64,000 nt of DNA from positions 1 through 64,000 of the forward strand of contig NZ_BOPF01000005.1 of NCBI RefSeq assembly GCF_016863615.1, written 5' to 3'. This stretch comes from Virgisporangium aliadipatigenens. Its GTDB lineage: Bacteria; Actinomycetota; Actinomycetes; Mycobacteriales; Micromonosporaceae. Shown piece by piece: positions 57,108 to 64,000 of this stretch. Positions within the stretch are counted from its first letter, which is position 1, and every line of letters starts with the position of its first letter. Position numbers and translations under genes: made by a program. The notes beneath the pieces are model-generated. The model was not told the DNA's origin, did no database searches, and saw nothing but the letters and a program-made list of their open reading frames with translations.

Positions 57108-58232
57108 TCAGGTCAGGCCGACCCGGTCGGCGGCCTCGACGCCGGAGTCCCAGCCCTCCTCGCTGTCCACCCGACTGCCGCGCACCCGGGTCGTGCGCGG
57201 GAAGACGCGTTCCATCGTCTCGCGCACCTGCGCGTCCCGGTCCGCGAGCACCGGCAACAGGTTCGCGTCGGTGCTGACCGGGACGGCCGCGTCGGCCAGC
57301 CGTTCGCCGACCCGCACCGCGAACGCCACCAGGAACGAGCGGCGGAACGTCTTCACCCGCGCCTTGTTCGCCTTGCGGCCGGCCGGCTCCGCCTGTGCCA
57401 TCGCCCGGTTCGCCTGCACGAGCAGGGACGCGTAGAGCAGTTCGACCGCGTCGAGGTCGGCGTCGTAGCCGAACACCGTGGAGAAGCCGAGTTCCGGCGA
57501 CCAGACCGTCCGGCAGCGGTTGGCGTCGGCGACGGCGTGCAGCAGGGACGCCTTCTCGTTCTCGTACGGGTGGTCCACGCCGACCCGCCGCGCGAACGGC
57601 ACCACGGCCGGCCCACCGTCCTGTGTGGACACCAGCGCCTCGTCGATGCTGTGCCGCGCGATCAGTTCCTGCGCCTTGGCCGTGTACGTCTCCGCCTCGG
57701 CCGGGAACGCGCTCGACTCCGCCTTCGCCAGCAGCGCCCGCACCCGGTGGACCAGCTTGGAGTCCAGGTGCCGGGCGGGTGCCCGCGCGGCGGTGCCCGG
57801 CGGCGGGATCAGCACCTCGATCCGCGGCAGCGTGCGCAGGATGCCGAGCAGCGTGAGCATCAGGTCGAGCACGGCCGTGCGGTCGAGCCGGTGCCGCCGC
57901 GCGAACTCGCCGAGATAGTCGTCGCCCCACCAGACGGTCGCGCCCAGGGCATCGGCCTGCTCCCGCCAGCGCGGGTCGACCGGCCGGGTCCGGGAGAGGT
58001 GCGCGGCGACCGCATCCGTCACCAGGTCGGGGACCGGCGGGCCGCTCCGCCGCGCGACGACGCGGTGCAGTTCGACGGGCTGCCAGCCGCCGCGCCAGAG
58101 CCTTTCGCCGTTCTCCCGGAGGATCGCGAGCAACGTGGTGTCGACCTCGGCGGGCGGGGCGACGGTGAGGGAGTCGAGCCCGGCCTCGTAGTCGACGCCG
58201 CCGTCGAGAACCGCGCCGATCCGCTCCCGCAT
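57108..58232 (-). CDS. DUF2786-domain protein
   Basis: A 374-residue protein. The middle matches DUF2786 (LVHRVRALLAKAESSAFPAEAETYTAKAQELIARHSIDEALV), followed by a conserved C-terminal part (ASLLHAVADANRCRTVWSPELGF, VELLYASLLVQANRAMAQ, RVKTFRRSFLVAFAVRVGERL). Such proteins are of unknown function and occur in phages and bacteria. ATG 58232 has gagggg about 9 nt upstream; 58241 is also possible. Confidence 0.8.
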   Translation of the reverse strand: MRERIGAVLDGGVDYEAGLDSLTVAPPAEVDTTLLAILRENGERLWRGGWQPVELHRVVARRSGPPVPDLVTDAVAAHLSRTRPVDPRWREQADALGATVWWGDDYLGEFARRHRLDRTAVLDLMLTLLGILRTLPRIEVLIPPPGTAARAPARHLDSKLVHRVRALLAKAESSAFPAEAETYTAKAQELIARHSIDEALVSTQDGGPAVVPFARRVGVDHPYENEKASLLHAVADANRCRTVWSPELGFSTVFGYDADLDAVELLYASLLVQANRAMAQAEPAGRKANKARVKTFRRSFLVAFAVRVGERLADAAVPVSTDANLLPVLADRDAQVRETMERVFPRTTRVRGSRVDSEEGWDSGVEAADRVGLT

Positions 58233-58261
58233 GCTGATCACCCCTCAACGGTACGGGCGGG

Positions 58262-60172
58262 TCAGCGGGACCGGTCGAGCCGCCCGGCCAGGTACTCCTG
58301 GATCTCCGCGTGCCGGAACCGGTAGGACGCGCCGGAGCGGCGCAGCACGCCGCGCCGGTGGGCGTCGTCCAGGAAGGCGAGCAGCCGCCACGGCAGGCCC
58401 CACCGCAGCGCCAGCCAGAGCCGCACGACGCCGAGACTCAGCCAGGCGGATCCCAGCCGCAGCCCGATCACGACGCCGAGGCCGACGAAGACGGCGCTCT
58501 GGGCCGCGCTGAGCAGCCCGTGCCCGAGGTCGGACTGCAGCGTGGCGCGCAGCCCGGCCGCGCCGGCGACGGCACCCACGGCCGCCAGCAGGGCCGCGCG
58601 GTCGCCGGCGAGCAGGGCCCGCGGCTGAACCGGGTCGGTGCTGTCGAGTGCCCGCGACGCCATGGCGGTGGCCACGTAGACGACGGCGAGGGTGGCGAGC
58701 GACAGGGCCCCGAACACGGTCGCGCGCTCCGCCGGCCCGGCCAGCCGGACCAGCGCGACGAAGGCGAGCGCGACCAGTGCCCCGACGGCGAGCGCCAGCA
58801 GCAGGTGCCGGTGCCACCAGCGCATCCGGCGCGGCGGCGTGCCGTCGAGGAGCATCGTGCCGACCCGCGGACCGAGGAGGATCGCCACCACACCGCCGAT
58901 CGCCGGACCGTAGTCGACGCCGAGGAGCAGGAGCAGGGCCAGACCGACGGCCGCCCGGGTGAGGCCGCGCAGCACCGGCGGCGGCGCGATCGGCCGCCAC
59001 CAGGGAATGTCCGCGCCGGCCGGGTTGTGGCGGGCCAGCACGGCGAGGTGGCGTTCGACCCGGGCCGGGTCCGGCCGGTCGTGGTACAGCGCCGGCACGT
59101 AGCACTCGTGCAGCGTGCGCTCCAGCGTCGACTCGTCGCCGATCGCGGCCACCGCGGCCGGTTCCGCCTGCCGGCAGGCGACCTGCGTCAGGTAGACCGC
59201 CAGCGGCCGGGTGAGCACCCGGGTGAGCGGCCGTCCCGGTTCGCCTGCCGCGTCCGCCACGTCGTTCCACCGCGAGGGCAGGTCGAGCAGTTCGCCGCCG
59301 CGCAGGAACGCCACCGCGTCCGCCGGTGCGACGGGTTCGAGCGCGACGACGGCGGCCCGTCCGAGCGCCCGCCCGCCGACGCGCAGCGCCTCCCGGTAGT
59401 CCACCGGCCGCGAGGTGAGCACGAACGGCATGCCCTCGGCCTCCGCCAGCCGCCGCACGGCCGCCGCGCGGAGGTCCGGGGCCATCTCGTCGAGGCCGTC
59501 GAGGACGGGCAGCACGCGGTCGTTCGCGACGAGCGCGGCGGCCGCGTCCGACCCGTACTCGGCCCGGGCCAGCCACGGGTGATCCTGCGCCAGGCACGCC
59601 GCCAGCCAGTCGCGCAGCGGGTCGCGGAGCGGGTTCCAGGAGGAGAGCGGGAAGAGGGCCGGCACCCGTTCGTCGTCGAGGAGGCGCAGCAGGAGGAGCA
59701 CCGCCATGACGGTCTTGCCGGTGGCGGGTTCGCCGATGATGACGAGTTGTCGTGGGGCGAGGCCGCGGTAGGCGGCGGCGAGGTCGTCGACGGTCCCGCC
59801 ACCCGGGATCCGTTGGGACGTCCGCGACGCGACGTCGCGTTCCACCCCCGTCCACAGCACCTTCAGCGGAACGTCGTCGCGCAGGCCGGGCAGCCACCGG
59901 TCCCCGTCCCACTGCCGGCGCACCCGCGTGCGCAGCACGGCGGCCGCCGAGTCCAGCGCCGAACCCGGGTCGACGGCACCGGGCGGGTTCAGCGCCACCG
60001 CCAGCGACAGGAGCGCCACCAGCACACCCGTGACGCCCGCGATCGTGCTCACCAGGCCGACGACGTCGGTGCGCGGCGCGATCCACCACCCGAACCAGAG
60101 CAGCCCGGCGCCGCTCAGCAGCGCGCAGCCGCTGATCCACCACAGCAGCGGTCGGCGCACGACAGACGACAC
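58262..60172 (-). CDS. membrane NACHT-type NTPase
   Basis: A 636-residue protein. Two N-terminal TM helices (LLWWISGCALLSGAGLLWFGWW; VVGLVSTIAGVTGVLVALLSLAVAL) precede a NACHT module: Walker A LVIIGEPATGKTVMAVLLLL, Walker B VLPVLDGLDEMAPDLRAAAV, and MPFVLTSRPVDYREAL. A helical region and at least six further TM helices follow (AAVGLALLLLLGVDYGPAIGG and on), with a short tail ending RHAEIQEYLAGRLDRSR. Related actinobacterial NACHT proteins are thought to be signalling or defence NTPases. GTG 60172 is divergent from the dehydrogenase gene, 49 bp away. Confidence 0.85.
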   Translation of the reverse strand: MSSVVRRPLLWWISGCALLSGAGLLWFGWWIAPRTDVVGLVSTIAGVTGVLVALLSLAVALNPPGAVDPGSALDSAAAVLRTRVRRQWDGDRWLPGLRDDVPLKVLWTGVERDVASRTSQRIPGGGTVDDLAAAYRGLAPRQLVIIGEPATGKTVMAVLLLLRLLDDERVPALFPLSSWNPLRDPLRDWLAACLAQDHPWLARAEYGSDAAAALVANDRVLPVLDGLDEMAPDLRAAAVRRLAEAEGMPFVLTSRPVDYREALRVGGRALGRAAVVALEPVAPADAVAFLRGGELLDLPSRWNDVADAAGEPGRPLTRVLTRPLAVYLTQVACRQAEPAAVAAIGDESTLERTLHECYVPALYHDRPDPARVERHLAVLARHNPAGADIPWWRPIAPPPVLRGLTRAAVGLALLLLLGVDYGPAIGGVVAILLGPRVGTMLLDGTPPRRMRWWHRHLLLALAVGALVALAFVALVRLAGPAERATVFGALSLATLAVVYVATAMASRALDSTDPVQPRALLAGDRAALLAAVGAVAGAAGLRATLQSDLGHGLLSAAQSAVFVGLGVVIGLRLGSAWLSLGVVRLWLALRWGLPWRLLAFLDDAHRRGVLRRSGASYRFRHAEIQEYLAGRLDRSR

Positions 60173-60221
60173 AGCGTCATGATGGCCGCCCGGCGCCACC
60201 CACGCATGGAAGGATCTCACC

Positions 60222-61220
60222 GTGATCACCTTCGGGGTCGTCGGCATCGAACACCCGCACGCGATGAACCTGATCGCCGGCCTGCGCGACGCCGGGGCCC
60301 GCTGCGCCGGCTTCTTCACGGGCCGGCCGAACCCGGTTCTCGACCGGTGCCGGCAGCGCTTTCCCGACGTGCCCGTGGTCGACGACGCCCGGCGCCTGGT
60401 CGAGGACCCCGACGTGGCGTTGATCGTCAGCGCCGACGTGCCGGACCTGCGCGCCGCGGTGGCGGTCGCGGCGATGCGCGCCGGGAAGGACGTTCTGGTG
60501 GCGAAGCCGGGGTGCACGACGTCGGCGCAGCTCGCCGAGATCCGGGCCGTGGCCGCGCGGACGGGGCGCCGGTGGGTGGTGGCGTTCTCCGAGCGGCTGC
60601 ACGTGCGCGCGGCGGTGCGCGCCGGCGAACTGGTGCACGCCGGCGCGATCGGCACCGTGGTGCAGACGATCGGGCTGGGCCCGCACCAGTTGAAGCGGTC
60701 CACCCGGCCGGCGTGGTTCTTCGACCCGGCGCGCAACGGCAGCATCCTGACCGACCTGGCGTCGCATCAGATCGACCAGTTCCTCTTCTACACGGGTTCG
60801 ACCGATGCGGAGATCGTCGCGTGCACCGTGGCCAACCACGCCACGCCCGAACATCCGGCGTTCCAGGACTTCGGCGAGGTGCTGCTGCGCAACGCACACG
60901 CGCACGGCTACCTGCGCGTCGACTGGTACTCCCCGGACGGCCTGCCGACGTGGGGCGACGGGCGGCTGACCATCCTGGGCACGGCCGGCTACATCGAGCT
61001 GCGCAAGTACGTGGACATCGCCGGGCGGCCGGGCGGCGACCATCTGTTCCTCGTGGACGCCGCCGGGACGCGGCACGTCGACTGCGCGGGCGTGCGGCTG
61101 CCGTTCTACCCGGACCTGGTGCGCGATCTCGTCGAGCGGACGGAGTCCGCGATCGGTCAGGAGCACACGTTCACCGCGACCGGCCTCGCCGTCCGGGCGG
61201 CGGAGTTGGCTACCCGGTGA
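60222..61220 (+). CDS. Gfo/Idh/MocA-family oxidoreductase
   Basis: A 332-residue protein. N-terminal NAD(P) fold (ITFGVVGIEHPHAMNLIAGLRDAGARCAGFF, VALIVSADVPDLRAAVAVAAMRAGKDVLVAKPGCTT with the family KPG variant of EKP) and a C-terminal catalytic domain (GSILTDLASHQIDQFLFYTGSTDAEIVAC with Asp/His; FQDFGEVLLRNAHAHGYLRVDW). The first motif GxxGxxH is GIEHPHA, an atypical form. It probably oxidises or reduces a sugar or cyclitol. It is coupled to the next small gene (GTGA overlap). Confidence 0.88.
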   Translation: MITFGVVGIEHPHAMNLIAGLRDAGARCAGFFTGRPNPVLDRCRQRFPDVPVVDDARRLVEDPDVALIVSADVPDLRAAVAVAAMRAGKDVLVAKPGCTTSAQLAEIRAVAARTGRRWVVAFSERLHVRAAVRAGELVHAGAIGTVVQTIGLGPHQLKRSTRPAWFFDPARNGSILTDLASHQIDQFLFYTGSTDAEIVACTVANHATPEHPAFQDFGEVLLRNAHAHGYLRVDWYSPDGLPTWGDGRLTILGTAGYIELRKYVDIAGRPGGDHLFLVDAAGTRHVDCAGVRLPFYPDLVRDLVERTESAIGQEHTFTATGLAVRAAELATR

Positions 61221-61558
61221 GGCCGTACGAGTCGGCCGTCGCGTGTTGCCACGGCGGCGCGGAGCCCGCGCGGCTCGGTGACCCGCCCACCGAGGCCGAA
61301 CTGCGGGCGGTTTTCGGACCCGGGCGGTGGGAGCCGGCGTATCCGCCGCACCTGCCCCGCCACGGCATGGTCTACCTGGTGGAGGTCACGTTGCGCAAGC
61401 GCCGTGTGCGTGGGGAGGCGCCGGGTGTGCGCATCCACCCGTTCGACCGGCACCGGCTGACGTACCGGCTCGCGTCGTGCCTGCCCGTCGCCGCGTTCGA
61501 CGAGGCGCCGGGCGCCGGCACCGCCGCTCAGGAGGTGCTGATCAGGCCCCTGACGTAG
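61217..61558 (+). CDS. hypothetical protein coupled to the dehydrogenase
   Basis: A 113-residue protein starting with GTG inside the dehydrogenase stop (GTGA). Sequence features are CCHGGAEPARLGDPPTEAELRAVFGPGRWEPAYPP, a hydrophobic strand MVYLVEVTLRKRRVRG and VRIHPFDRHRLTYRLASCLPVAAF. No family is recognised; no TM helix. Translational coupling suggests a role with the dehydrogenase. Its 3' end overlaps the convergent DinB gene by 31 bp. Confidence 0.6.
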   Translation: MRPYESAVACCHGGAEPARLGDPPTEAELRAVFGPGRWEPAYPPHLPRHGMVYLVEVTLRKRRVRGEAPGVRIHPFDRHRLTYRLASCLPVAAFDEAPGAGTAAQEVLIRPLT

Positions 61559-62037
61559 GCCGCCTGACCGAGGTGCTGCGCGTCGTCGTCGATGACGCTG
61601 GCGAGCCGCACGCCGCAGGTGACCGGCGGGTCCCACCGCTCGTCCACCACGCGGTCGAGGTCGTCGGGGCCCAGCCCGCGCACGAACTTCTCGGTCCGTT
61701 CGAGGACGGCGGCGTGGTAGTCGACGAGCGCCCGCCAGGACTCCGGGCGCACCGCGGCGACCTGCTCCGGCGTGTGGCCGTAGCCGTGGTCGTCGGGGTC
61801 GGCGGCGAGGCCGAAGCGCCCGGCCCAGCCGTCCTCGACCCAGACCTGGCCGGTGCCGGCGAGCTCCGACACGTGGTGGTCCTGCACCCGGGTCAGGTGC
61901 CACACGATCCAGCCGACCGGGTTGGCCCCGGTGCCCGGCGCCCGGCGCAGCTGCTCCGCGCTCAGCCCCTCGACGGCGGTGCGCACCAGCTCCGGCTGCC
62001 GCCCGAACAACTCCACCAGAACATCACGAGCATCCAC
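61528..62037 (-). CDS. DinB-family (mycothiol S-transferase-like) protein
   Basis: A 169-residue four-helix-bundle protein. Metal-ligand His residues are placed as in DinB/DUF664: NPVGWIVWHLTRVQDHHVSEL, and DDDAQHLGQAAYVRGL near the end. Many actinobacterial members are mycothiol-dependent transferases or detoxification enzymes. GTG 62037. It is a single gene between two plus-strand genes. Confidence 0.85.
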   Translation of the reverse strand: MDARDVLVELFGRQPELVRTAVEGLSAEQLRRAPGTGANPVGWIVWHLTRVQDHHVSELAGTGQVWVEDGWAGRFGLAADPDDHGYGHTPEQVAAVRPESWRALVDYHAAVLERTEKFVRGLGPDDLDRVVDERWDPPVTCGVRLASVIDDDAQHLGQAAYVRGLISTS

Positions 62038-62178
62038 GACGCACGAACCTACCCCGGGCCCGCGCCGCGGAAACCCGAGCCCACCCGACCCGACCCGGGC
62101 GGGCCGGTGCGGAGGGGATGCAGTCCGATCGAGGACAGCCCGACCGCCGCGGCGCCGGACCGGAGGAGGGTACGCATC

Positions 62179-63420
62179 GTGAAGGCATCGACCCTCGTGA
62201 TAGTCCTCCTACTGGGCCCGGTCCCCGCGACGGCCGCCCGTCCCGACCTCGACGGCGTGCGCGGCTGGAACGAACTGGCGCTCACCGCCGTCCGCACCAC
62301 CCGCGCCACCGACGCCGACGCCGCCCGCCTGTACGCGATGCTCAACGTCGCCGCGTACGACGCGGTCAACGGCATCCACCCGACCCGGGCACCCGCGCTG
62401 GTCCCCGGACCCGGCCCGCGCGACGGCGACCCGCAGGCGGCGACGGTCGCCGCGGCGCACGCGGTCCTCGTCCGGCTCGACCCCGACCGGGTGGCCACCT
62501 ACGACGCCCGCCGCGACGCCGATCTGGCGCGGCTCGGCGGACATCCGTCGGTGGCCCGCGGCGCGGCCTGGGGCGCCCGCGTCGGCGAACGGGTCGTCGC
62601 CGCCCGGGCCGACGACAACGCCCGGCCGGTGGAGAGCCAGCCGGCCGGCAGCGGCCCGGGGGTGTTCCGCGCGGCGTGGTCCGGGGTGCAGTACCGGACG
62701 GTGCGGCCGTTCGCGGTCCACGATCCCCTGCGCTACGTGCCGGGGCCGCCGCCGGCGCTCGACTCGCTGCGCTACGCGGCCGCGTTCGCCGAGGTGGCGC
62801 TGCTCGGCTCGGCCGCGCTGGCGGAGCCGGAGCTGCTGGCGACGTACCGGTTCTGGTCGCTGCCGGCCGGTTCGAGCCAGCCGCCGGGCGAGTGGCTGCG
62901 GATCGGGCTGGAGGTCTCGGCCGCCCGGCACCTGCCGTTGCCGGAACAGGCCCGGCTGACCGCGCTGCTCACCATGGCGCTGGCCGACACCACGGTCGCG
63001 ACGGTCGTCACGAAGTACACGTACCGGCACTGGCGGCCGACGACCGCGATCCAGGAGGCCGACACCGACGGCAACCCGCTGACCGCGCAGGACGCCGGGT
63101 GGGCGGCGCGGGCCGGTTCGCCGGGCGGCTCGCCGGAGTACGTCTCGGGGCACAGCTCGTACAGCGCCGCCGGCGCGGCCGTGCTGGCCGGGTTCTTCTG
63201 CACGGACGCGATCCCGTTCAGCCACGCGACGGATTCGGCGCCGGACGGGGTGGCGCGGGCGTATCCCGGGTTCGCGGCGGCGGCCACGGAGGCCGGGCGG
63301 TCGCGGGTGTACGGCGGGCAGCACTTCGAGTTCAGCAACGAGGCCGGTCTGACCCTGGGCCGCGCCGTGGCGACCGAGGTCCTCGCGGGCCCCGTGCACG
63401 TCGGCGGCTGCGCTCGATGA
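62179..63420 (+). CDS. secreted vanadium-dependent haloperoxidase/PAP2-like protein
   Basis: A 413-residue protein. A signal peptide (KASTLVIVLLLGPVPATAA) precedes an all-helical vanadium chloroperoxidase-type fold. Phosphate/vanadate-site motifs: Lys and Arg in VVTKYTYRHWRPTTAIQEAD, SPEYVSGHSSYSAAGAA, and Arg/His in SRVYGGQHFEFSNEAG. Whether it is a halogenating peroxidase or an acid phosphatase cannot be decided. GTG 62179 has a perfect ggaggagg RBS. Its stop overlaps the HIT gene start by 4 bp. Confidence 0.88.
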   Translation: MKASTLVIVLLLGPVPATAARPDLDGVRGWNELALTAVRTTRATDADAARLYAMLNVAAYDAVNGIHPTRAPALVPGPGPRDGDPQAATVAAAHAVLVRLDPDRVATYDARRDADLARLGGHPSVARGAAWGARVGERVVAARADDNARPVESQPAGSGPGVFRAAWSGVQYRTVRPFAVHDPLRYVPGPPPALDSLRYAAAFAEVALLGSAALAEPELLATYRFWSLPAGSSQPPGEWLRIGLEVSAARHLPLPEQARLTALLTMALADTTVATVVTKYTYRHWRPTTAIQEADTDGNPLTAQDAGWAARAGSPGGSPEYVSGHSSYSAAGAAVLAGFFCTDAIPFSHATDSAPDGVARAYPGFAAAATEAGRSRVYGGQHFEFSNEAGLTLGRAVATEVLAGPVHVGGCAR

Positions 63421-63857
63421 TCGCCGACTGCTACAGCTGCACCCAGGAGGCGCGCTTTCCCGACCTGCCGCCGCGCGAGGCCGTGGCCGCCGACCGGCAC
63501 TGGCGGGCCGCCCACGCCATCGGCGTCGCCCTCCCGGGCTGGCTCGTCCTCGTGCCGCGCCGCCACGTCACCGCGATCGCCGACCTGACCGACGCCGAGG
63601 CCGCCACGCTGGGTGCCTGGCAGGTGCGGCTGTCCCGGGCCCTGCGCGAGGTCACCGGCTGCGCGCGCACCTACGTGGCGCAGTTCGCCGAGAAGCCCGG
63701 CTTCGGCCACGTGCACTTCCACGTCGTGCCGCGCCCCGCCGACCTGCCGCCCGAACACCGCGGCCCGGGCGTCTTCGCCCTCATGCGCGACGCCGTCTCC
63801 CCGCAGGAGGCGGACGCGCTCGCCGCGAGACTCAGCGCGGCCCTTCGAGATCGGTGA
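63417..63857 (+). CDS. HIT-family protein
   Basis: A 146-residue HIT protein. Initial CYSCTQEARFPDLPPRE with a CxxC-type start, the strand GVALPGWLVLVPRRHVTAIADLTDAEAATLG, and the HIT motif GFGHVHFHVVPRP (His-x-His-x-His), complete. HIT proteins hydrolyse nucleoside phosphoramidates or dinucleotides. ATG 63417 overlaps the stop of the peroxidase gene (ATGA); the two are one transcript although one is secreted. Its end overlaps the convergent isomerase gene by 26 bp. Confidence 0.9.
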   Translation: MIADCYSCTQEARFPDLPPREAVAADRHWRAAHAIGVALPGWLVLVPRRHVTAIADLTDAEAATLGAWQVRLSRALREVTGCARTYVAQFAEKPGFGHVHFHVVPRPADLPPEHRGPGVFALMRDAVSPQEADALAARLSAALRDR

Positions 63858-64000
63858 GGAGCGCGATGTTCTCCTCCTCGTCCGGGTCCGGCCCGGGCGT
63901 GTCGATAAACGCCGCCAGCACCTCGACGGCCACGTCCGGCGACAGTCGCTTGAGGCTCATCGCGAGGACGTTGGCGTCGTTCCACTGGCGGGCGCCGCGC
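63832..64000 (-). CDS. RpiB/LacA/LacB-type sugar-phosphate isomerase (partial, C-terminus)
   Basis: The minus strand reads RGARQWNDANVLAMSLKRLSPDVAVEVLAAF up to a stop at 63832-63834 (TDLEGPR*). The NDAN-V-L-A-M-S segment is the hallmark near the C-terminus of RpiB-type isomerases (ribose- or other aldose-phosphate isomerases). The N-terminal part with the active-site Cys lies beyond the window edge. Confidence 0.7.
   Translation of the reverse strand, partial: RGARQWNDANVLAMSLKRLSPDVAVEVLAAFIDTPGPDPDEEENIALLTDLEGPR

Overview
The window is 64 kb of very GC-rich, gene-dense actinobacterial DNA. GTG starts are common and genes often overlap by 4 bp. Several families point to the Actinobacteria: a mycothiol-dependent nitroreductase-like protein, a SigE-type ECF sigma factor, a BTAD/AfsR-type regulator, Tat-exported arabinan hydrolases, geosmin synthase and family 2B encapsulins. 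The palindrome GTCCACTGTGGAC and close variants recur throughout. A filamentous actinomycete, possibly of the Pseudonocardiales, is my guess; the order is not proven by anything here. I found no tRNA, rRNA, CRISPR array, prophage or intact insertion sequence.

Layout. 0-2.7 kb: small regulators (GAF-like; a MarR gene with an 18-bp operator, divergent from an NTF2-like protein), a repeat-rich intergenic region and a secreted DUF3455 protein. 2.8-13.7 kb: an Hsp70-like/beta-propeller fusion, a PfkB sugar kinase, an FAD monooxygenase divergent from a LysR regulator, a HAD phosphatase, an orphan sugar-binding lipoprotein, an ECF sigma factor with a membrane-anchored partner, an HPF-like protein and a secreted endonuclease/phosphatase-family protein. 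13.9-17.9 kb: a secreted arabinan-degrading pair (GH51 and GH43-AbfB) closed by a long-stem terminator.

19.6-26.8 kb is the most striking region. Five overlapping genes encode two different family 2B encapsulin shell proteins (each with an inserted cyclic-nucleotide-binding-like domain), a polyprenyl diphosphate synthase, an IspH reductase and a full-length two-domain geosmin synthase. Together they could make IPP/DMAPP, FPP and geosmin, probably in or on a two-component protein shell. A SUKH-domain membrane protein is encoded divergently upstream.

26.9-43 kb: regulators and transport. This includes a TetR gene with an 18-bp palindrome followed by a heterodimeric ABC exporter, a 1028-residue BTAD regulator, a DrrAB-type exporter, and three damaged genes (a frameshifted nitroreductase-like gene, half a methyltransferase and half a sirtuin). 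44-64 kb: a sigma-like protein with a Death/EAD-like tail, a CDP-alcohol phosphatidyltransferase, gluconokinase, a flavoprotein, a CHASE-PAS histidine kinase, RidA, a Nudix-thioesterase-GNAT triple fusion, a PASTA protein, an intact sirtuin, a MerR regulator, a membrane NACHT NTPase, a Gfo/Idh/MocA dehydrogenase, a vanadium-peroxidase-type PAP2 protein, a HIT protein and the end of an RpiB-type isomerase.

Many convergent neighbours overlap at their 3' ends, which fits the compact style of the region.
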